Part shown: one piece after another, positions 57,801 through 64,000 of the stretch
Layout of the letters: each line of letters starts with the position of its first letter
How positions within the stretch are numbered: position 1 is the first letter of the stretch
DNA from: Himantopus leucocephalus
Lineage: Eukaryota > Chordata > Aves > Charadriiformes > Recurvirostridae
Assembly: GCA_003993805.1 (NCBI GenBank)
Contig: RSEF01000003.1
Coordinates: 105,646,095-105,710,094 of the forward strand
DNA: 64,000 nt
Reading direction: 5' to 3'
Program-made: the position numbers and the translations under genes
Notes under the pieces: generated by a model
What the model was told of the DNA's origin: nothing
Seen by the model: the letters and a program-made list of their open reading frames with translations, nothing else
The model's database searches: none

Positions 57801-58040
57801 TAGGGTTGGAGGGACCTCAAGAGGTCTCTAGCTCAAGCTCCTGCTCCAAGCAGAATCAGCTGCCAGGTCAGCCCAGGCTGCTCAGGGCTTTGTCCTGTCA
57901 GGTCTTGAAAGCCTCCAGAGATGGAACCTGGCCAGATCCACCAGCAGCCTGGTCCCTGCCTGCCTGTCCTCATGGGGCAAGTTTCTCATTGCACCCAAGC
58001 CTGACCTCCCCTGGTTCCACCCTGTGTCCATTGCTACTTG
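57801..58040 (-). mobile_element. CR1 LINE 3' fragment, antisense
   Basis: The + strand reads agggttggagggacctcaag, then caagctcctgctccaagcag, tttgtcctgtcaggtcttga and cctgtgtccattgctac. This is the reverse complement of a CR1 3' region. It starts about 20 bp after the end of the sense copy, so the two copies are tail to tail. Confidence 0.9.
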
Positions 58041-58792
58041 ACTAACATCAGCAATTCTACAAAGCTGCTTTGTGGAAGACGGCATAAATCAGTTCCATGG
58101 ATTTACCCCGCTCCCAGGAAGCCCCTGACAACAGAGAACCCAAATTAACCCCAGAAGTGATAAAGGAGAATAAAAATGCCACCAAAAATAGTTACTGGAA
58201 GAGCTGAGCCTTGGACTGGGCCCCAAGCAGAAAGCTGAAAAGCTGACGGGACACTTAAGATAACAGCTTTAATTAAAAAAAAAAAAAAGCCACTCATTTT
58301 GAAGTGTTCTGTATATAAACCCCCCAAACCCTCTGTTTCCCATTCCTGTGAACAGAGGGAAGAAGAGTTTTGTTTGGTTGTNTTTTTTTTTTTTTTTTTT
58401 TTCCTGAGCTGTGCAATAGTTTAATTATTACTTTGTACATACTTTTTCCTTGTACTTTCTTATTTGTGTTTGTTCTCTCTAACAACATATTGCTTATGCT
58501 GCGGTCTAACACCAGGAGTGTGGGATTCATTTAAAAGCTTTCCATTTCTCTCCTTTCTCCTGACTTCCCTGGCTCTGACAGACAGGGTTTGGGCGGGTTT
58601 TTTTGATGCTTTTTTTGAGCTGAGCTCCATCTTGCGGGCTTTTGCTTGGCTAATTAGTCACCACATCATTATCTCCGAGAGTATCTATCTCCCTTGGCCC
58701 AGGTCAGAGGAACACCCCTGCTTCCCTTGCAGTCAGGTATAACCACCCCGCTGGGGGATGAAACCCGCACGGCACGAGCAGACGAGTCCTAT

Positions 58793-58840
58793 AGCACCCA
58801 CCTCCCTACAGCACCCACCTCCCTACAGCACCCACCTCCC
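58793..58840. repeat. 17-bp tandem repeat, about 2.8 copies
   Basis: The unit agcacccacctccctac repeats in perfect register from 58793 and ends in the third copy before cggggggtc. Confidence 0.93.
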
Positions 58841-59134
58841 GGGGGGTCTGGCGAGCCATCCCGGCAGGGTGCAGGAGGAACTTCCCTCCCCCAAAAAGCC
58901 AGCAGTCTCCATGGCAAGTTGGGTTTTCTTTTGCTTTTCACTTTGGTCAGATGCTTTAATGGTTTAATGCGAGTTTTGACTGCAGGAAAGCAGGACACTC
59001 ACCGCTGAGAAATATTTATTGAGCTATCACAGGGAAATGCTGTTGCGGGTGTTGAACTATAGCTAACAGCCAGTAAGTGGAGTTGTTAAGCAGGAATGTT
59101 TTTATCTAGCGACACAACAGGCGATTTTCTTCTT

Positions 59135-59151
59135 GCCCTTACAGTAAGGGC
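59135..59151. repeat. Perfect inverted repeat (8-bp arms, 1-bp spacer)
   Basis: gcccttacagtaagggc is a perfect hairpin-forming palindrome. Its meaning is unknown; at this length it could be chance in 64 kb. Confidence 0.9.
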
Positions 59152-62100
59152 AGCAGCGCCTTCGTTATCTTACTGAAAGCTGCAGCCACATTAAGCATGT
59201 TCAAGCATTGCAGCCCCGTTAAGGCTAATGTCTTGTTTGTCCCAGCTAGTGAGCTCAGCAGCCAAATATAAAAAGGTGATGCTTAAGCCCGCTGAATGCC
59301 CAAATCCTGCTCTTCTCCCAACATAGGGAACAACATCATCATGATGGATGAAATAATACCTGTGACTGCAAAGTAATTTGCGAATCCTTTGTAGTTGCCC
59401 CTTCTCAGCTCGTATGCGGCGCTTGCTGCCTTCCCGGGGTACGTACGCTGACCCTGCCCTTCCCCAGCAGTGGTAAGGTGTTGGCAGCAACCCAGCAGGG
59501 AGCACCGCTCTCTTTGCATCCCGGGTCTGGAAGTGTCTCTGCCTTTGCTTCCTTCCCTGAATTGCTGTGCAGCCTTGCTGCCTCTTGACCGCTTTTTGGG
59601 CTGGAACATGGCAGTTGGCTCTGTACCACAAAGGTAGGGTGAGCCAATTAATCCTTTGTGAAGCACTCTGAGAGCATGAATTGAAGAGAGTATAACCAGG
59701 AGGCACTTTATTTTTGGTGTGGGAAAACCAAAAACCAGCTCCCTAAAACGAGGGAGAAGAAGGAGGGTTGGTTTCGGTGTGCTGATGCTTTTCTCTTTAG
59801 GCAAAGGCTAACAGACTGAGGAAGATTGTTGCTGTAATATACGCAGTAAGAAACACATGCAAATAAGGGTCTAATATTAGCTGGATTGTAGCGATATTTG
59901 CAAGACAGCATGGACGTACACAAGACTGCAGTATGTTCCCCTGAGGGAGCGCCCGGCCTTTGCCAGTGCTCCAGCATCTGCCTGTAACGCGGGTGGCCTC
60001 TCCTCACCGAAATGGAGAGGATTGAAGGGGCCACCGGTGTTCATGCCCAAAGCGCTCACCTTTGCGGTAAGCCCTCAGACTCACACCACAAAGGGCATCG
60101 TTGTGGTGGCTGTACCCCTCTGCGCGCTCACAGCTGTCCAGATGTGGCACTGCTGTGGTTTAGCCGCTCTCCTGTAGGCAGAGGACTACAAAACCAGCTG
60201 AAAGCTTGCCAAAATATAAGTCCCAGCCCCATATATGCTCCCTGTTCTTAACGCGTTCTCAGTAGAGTCAAATACAGTGTTTTAACTAGCTAAAGACAGA
60301 TTTGAATTGAAGGCATTTGTGACGTGGGTATCGAAACCAGACCATACTCACTGAGATACCAGCCTCCTTCAAACTCCAAAGGAAACCAGGTGATGCATGT
60401 CAAAACCAGGGACATTTCTCTAAAGCAAATTACTCTCACTTCTTTTGGTACTGATCAGTGCTTATTTCAAGAGAAAATTAAAAATAATTATTATTATTTC
60501 AATGATTGATGACCTTTTACTTTTTGACAATTGAGTAACATATTTATCTAAGCTCTTGTAACACTTGGGGATAATGATTTTAATTTTTTTTGTTGTGGAA
60601 AAGGGCTGGTTTTGATCTGGAAAGAAAGCTTTCAGTTTCAGCCTTGCTGAAAATTGGTGCTGTGTTTAGCTATGTAAGATCCGTTTAAATGATAGTACTT
60701 GCCGGAGCTGAGGTCTGTGAGAGAAGAGCTCTCCCTCCGGCTCCAGGTTTGTTCCCGGACGAAGCCTTGCTCCCGCAGGTGGAGCTGTGGCGTCCCTGCT
60801 CAGCGCCGTGCCCAGCGCTGGCTTAGGCTGCTGGTGCAAACGAGGCGGCAGCCTCTCGCCTTTTCCAAAGGGATTGACGCCCTGACACCATCTGCAAGGC
60901 TTGTGTTGTAGCCTACAAGTTACCAGCTTAAAAATTGAATTGTGAGTTCAAACGCTCCCGCAGCAACCCAAGGGCCGTCTGCCCCACAGTGCACTCTGCC
61001 ATCGGTGACTCCCCTCCTTGTCCCTTACTCCAGCATTCTCCATGCTCTCACTAACACTTTCCCACCTTTGATTTTCCACCTGATGTCATTTCAGAGGAGC
61101 GGTGTTTCCCAACATTTTTGGGGGTATTTGAAACTACATTTGCACTAAAGGATGTCAGCTGAACTCCAGCACAGGCCACATACAGCCATAGGTCTTAAGG
61201 AAGGTCTCAGCTAGACTTGTTTCAGACCTCAAGCAGTTTCACCAGTCAAGAAAGAGGAAAGGGGTGATTAGAAGCCATGCCCTCAGCTCAGGGAGATGTC
61301 TTAGTATTTGCCTCTTGGTAATCTGACAATATTACTTGCTTTTTCCGAGAGTGATCCCAAGAGAACCAACACCATCATCACTGGTGCCAGCGAGGGGAGT
61401 GACTGTCAGGGATATTAGGAGCAGGAATGCCACAGTCCCTGCAAATGGGTCAGCAAAGCCCACAGTGAGTCAGACACAGCGCCGTATGAAGCACGGTTAG
61501 CAAGAAGCAAGCTAAAAGGCACAGGCTATTCTTGGCTCCAACTTTGATTATTTGTTGAGTTAATTACAGTAGACAGATGCAGCTGATCTCAATTTTTCTG
61601 GCATGCAGCTCCTCCCTGCCTCCCTCCCATATCAGACAAGCTTGCTCCAGGGAGGAATAATTAAGATGTGCACTTACAACAACTGGATTTGATCAATGTA
61701 TGTGTCAAAACAAAGCAAAGGCTGTGATGGCCCAAGACTGTGGGAAGGGAGGCCAAACTAAACCGTGGGAGTTCACTGCTTACTTTGTTACATCTTTGCT
61801 TTCCTAGGTGGTGCCCCAGCTTACACTAGGAAATTTATTGCCCAAGTTTGGATGGCAGGGAATGCCCACAGCCACCATATGACCAAGTCCTGTCACTTTG
61901 TGTATTTTAAAATCAATTTTAGAAGTGGAAATGGACCGCTAAGATTCTGTGGAAGCCAGCAACAGGGCAGCTGCGAGATGAAGGATACTCAGTATCCCAA
62001 AGCCCAGAACATGTGCTCAGCATGATCCAACGTGACTGTGTCTTGCTTAAAAACACACCACCCTTACTGTAAAGGCCTATTACTCCTAAAAGTCAGCTAG

Positions 62101-63754
62101 CAAAACTCACTGGTTTTTTGTTCTGGGGTTTTTTTTTGTTTGTTTGTACGGAAGATGGTCAAAATTAACAGTTCTTTTTAAGCACTTGATACTCTTGTTA
62201 GACATGGCTTACAGGGCACCAACTGAGGCTATGACATACCTGCCATGGAAGATGAAGAACTGAGGTCAGCTACATCTCTTTTAGGGAGCACCATAAGTTA
62301 ATCAAAATGCTTATTAGCATGTTGCTATTGTTCTTGCCTCCAGCAGAGAAAAACAGATATGGTTGCTTTTGTCTTGTGGGGGTTTTTTGGGGGGATTTTN
62401 TTTTTTTTTTTTTTTTTTGAGACAAAGCCCAATGAAATAGCTAAAGCAACCAATCAAGTTAAATGCAGACCAAGAAACTAATTGACAGCCTGCCAAATTC
62501 CTCTCAGGGCAGCTTACTAATTAACTTCCACAAGTGATTGCCTTCAAACTACCTGCTGGAGATGGTCTCCACCGGCTGTAAGTAGAAGCAGTCAGCCTCT
62601 GGCACTTGCCCCCCAGGGCATGAGAACAGGCCCCAGCACTAGCTGCTAGGTCTTAAGGTCCTGCTGCAGCAAGTAGTTTGGTAGCCAAACAGCTGGCTAC
62701 TGTATGCATGAGAATAAACGCAAGTGCTATTTCAATCACAAGCTTGAAGCAAATAAATAAGTAAACAAACAAAAAAGTCACTTGGGATGCTTCAAGAGAA
62801 TCGGGAATGAGGTACCATTGCTTCTGTTTACCCTAGTAGTTCAGCTAGCAAAGAGTGTAGTCGCAGCTGAAAGCACAGAGTAGAGGTTAAACATTTCCCT
62901 TCAAGCAGCTGTGAAAGACAGCAGCTTTATTTCTCATCTTGTTAGAGCCACTGTTTGTATAAGCAATGCTACCCTTTGGATGACCCTTTAAATTTTAATA
63001 CTTACTCTAAGTTAGCTTAAGCTTCACATACTTATTTAATGCATTAATGTTTTCCTCTTTACCCATCAGGCATTTGCTAAGGGATGTCTGCAGTCCAGGA
63101 CCTTCTGGCAAATGGAAGAGACCCAGATCTGGGACAGATTGGGGCATCAAATATTGTGCCATGAGCTTCTAATTCTATTGCATGCACAAATGATTTGGAG
63201 TCCTATCTCTTATCATTCATTTTATACTAAAGCCCTAGGTAACAAGGGTCAGAGAGCAGTCAATCATCATCTACTAGTCAGCTGCATAGTTTCAGTTTCT
63301 TAAGTTTTCCCATGACATATTTTAATCCTCACACACATAATAAGCAGCTTGTCAGTGGCTGCCATGGAGCCTGTGCTGTATTCTCTCAGTAGTGACTAGA
63401 TGTGTTTAAATAGCCATCAGTCCTGGCCACAGCAATTACAGAGTAACATGAATAAAAAGGGCACCGCAGTGAACTTGTAACATGCAACTGTGTTAAGCCC
63501 ATATTCAATAGTGAAAGACAAATGGGATTCCCCAAGAATTTGGGCAGTATTCAACTGGTTGACAGTCAAGCTTTTTCTGCTCACATATTTAGTTTCCCTA
63601 CCCATTAAGGGGTTCCTTCACTTCAGGAGGAGACGGCAATTGTGTTATTCATTTATTAATAAGCTCTGGGCTCACAGCATCTGGTCTGCTTTCATATATG
63701 TTATAAGAGTCATCCATGACAGATTAAGTCTCCACAGATTAACCAAACACAGGA

Positions 63755-64000
63755 CCAGTTATTTCAATATACTTTATTTTAAAACAGGTAGGTCACAAAA
63801 CACTAAGCTTAGCCCATTCTGCCATACACAAGCTACAAATACTTGTTTGACAGTTGAGGGTCAGTCTTTAGTAGCATACATGAAAAGTGAATAAAAATCC
63901 ATATAAAACAATATTCAAATAGTTTCCATAGGAACACAGATAATTGTGACCCATCTCCTAGTCATTTTTGTTGCATTTATGCCAAACCTAAACTTTTAAA
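63755..64000 (-). other. Candidate 3' UTR end of a convergent minus-strand gene (possibly ODC1)
   Basis: On the minus strand an AATAAA (63778 to 63773) lies in ttttaaaataaagtatattg. Upstream on that strand is AT-rich sequence without coding potential, as in a vertebrate 3' UTR. As I remember human gene order, ODC1 converges on HPCAL1 about 12 kb downstream, which fits this position. No ODC1 codons fall inside the window, so gene identity is inference only. Confidence 0.3.
63773..63778 (-). terminator. AATAAA polyadenylation signal candidate, minus strand
   Basis: TTTATT on the + strand corresponds to AATAAA on the minus strand. It would end a transcript entering the window from the right edge. 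The motif is common in AT-rich DNA, so support is modest. Confidence 0.35.

Larger units (their letters stand above)
58041..63754. other. Intergenic sequence, no gene recognised
   Basis: Mostly unique sequence. Single Ns in T runs at 58382 and 62400 are probable homopolymer artefacts. A 17-bp tandem repeat lies at 58793-58840 and a perfect palindrome at 59135-59151. The CG content drops after about 61 kb. Confidence 0.6.

Overview
The window is vertebrate, almost certainly bird, nuclear DNA. Two things show this. There are many 5'-truncated CR1 LINE copies ending in the typical ATTCTRTGATTCT-type tail. There is also one intron-containing gene whose spliced product is a 193-residue neuronal calcium sensor protein that I recognise as hippocalcin-like 1 (HPCAL1, also called VILIP-3). 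The sequence is a draft assembly: it has two 100-N scaffold gaps (13816-13915 and 55969-56068) and about ten isolated single Ns.

Layout. From 1 to about 45.74 kb there is no coding sequence I can support. This stretch is most likely upstream flank and/or the long 5' non-coding intron region of HPCAL1. It holds CR1 fragments, small tandem duplications and a CpG-rich block near 24.3-24.5 kb that is a possible promoter or first exon. From 45,745 to about 51.6 kb lies HPCAL1 on the + strand. It has three coding exons (45770-46147, 47311-47416, 50422-50519), introns of 1,163 and 3,005 nt, a 3' UTR of about 1.1 kb and an AATAAA signal at 51580. From 51.6 to 63.7 kb the sequence is intergenic, with several CR1 copies, two of them in opposed orientation. 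At the right edge an AATAAA on the minus strand (63773-63778) may mark the 3' end of a convergent gene. From memory of human gene order, where HPCAL1 and ODC1 converge, this could be ODC1, but no ODC1 coding sequence is inside the window.

HPCAL1 encodes an N-myristoylated, four-EF-hand calcium sensor (EF1 degenerate). Gene structure, reading frame, splice sites, EF-hand loops and C-terminus are all consistent, so the gene looks intact. I found no operon-like or otherwise new multi-gene system. The most useful unusual observations concern assembly artefacts (near-perfect duplications flanking single Ns; N gaps inside CR1 elements), CR1 arrangement, and candidate regulatory or transcript-end signals.
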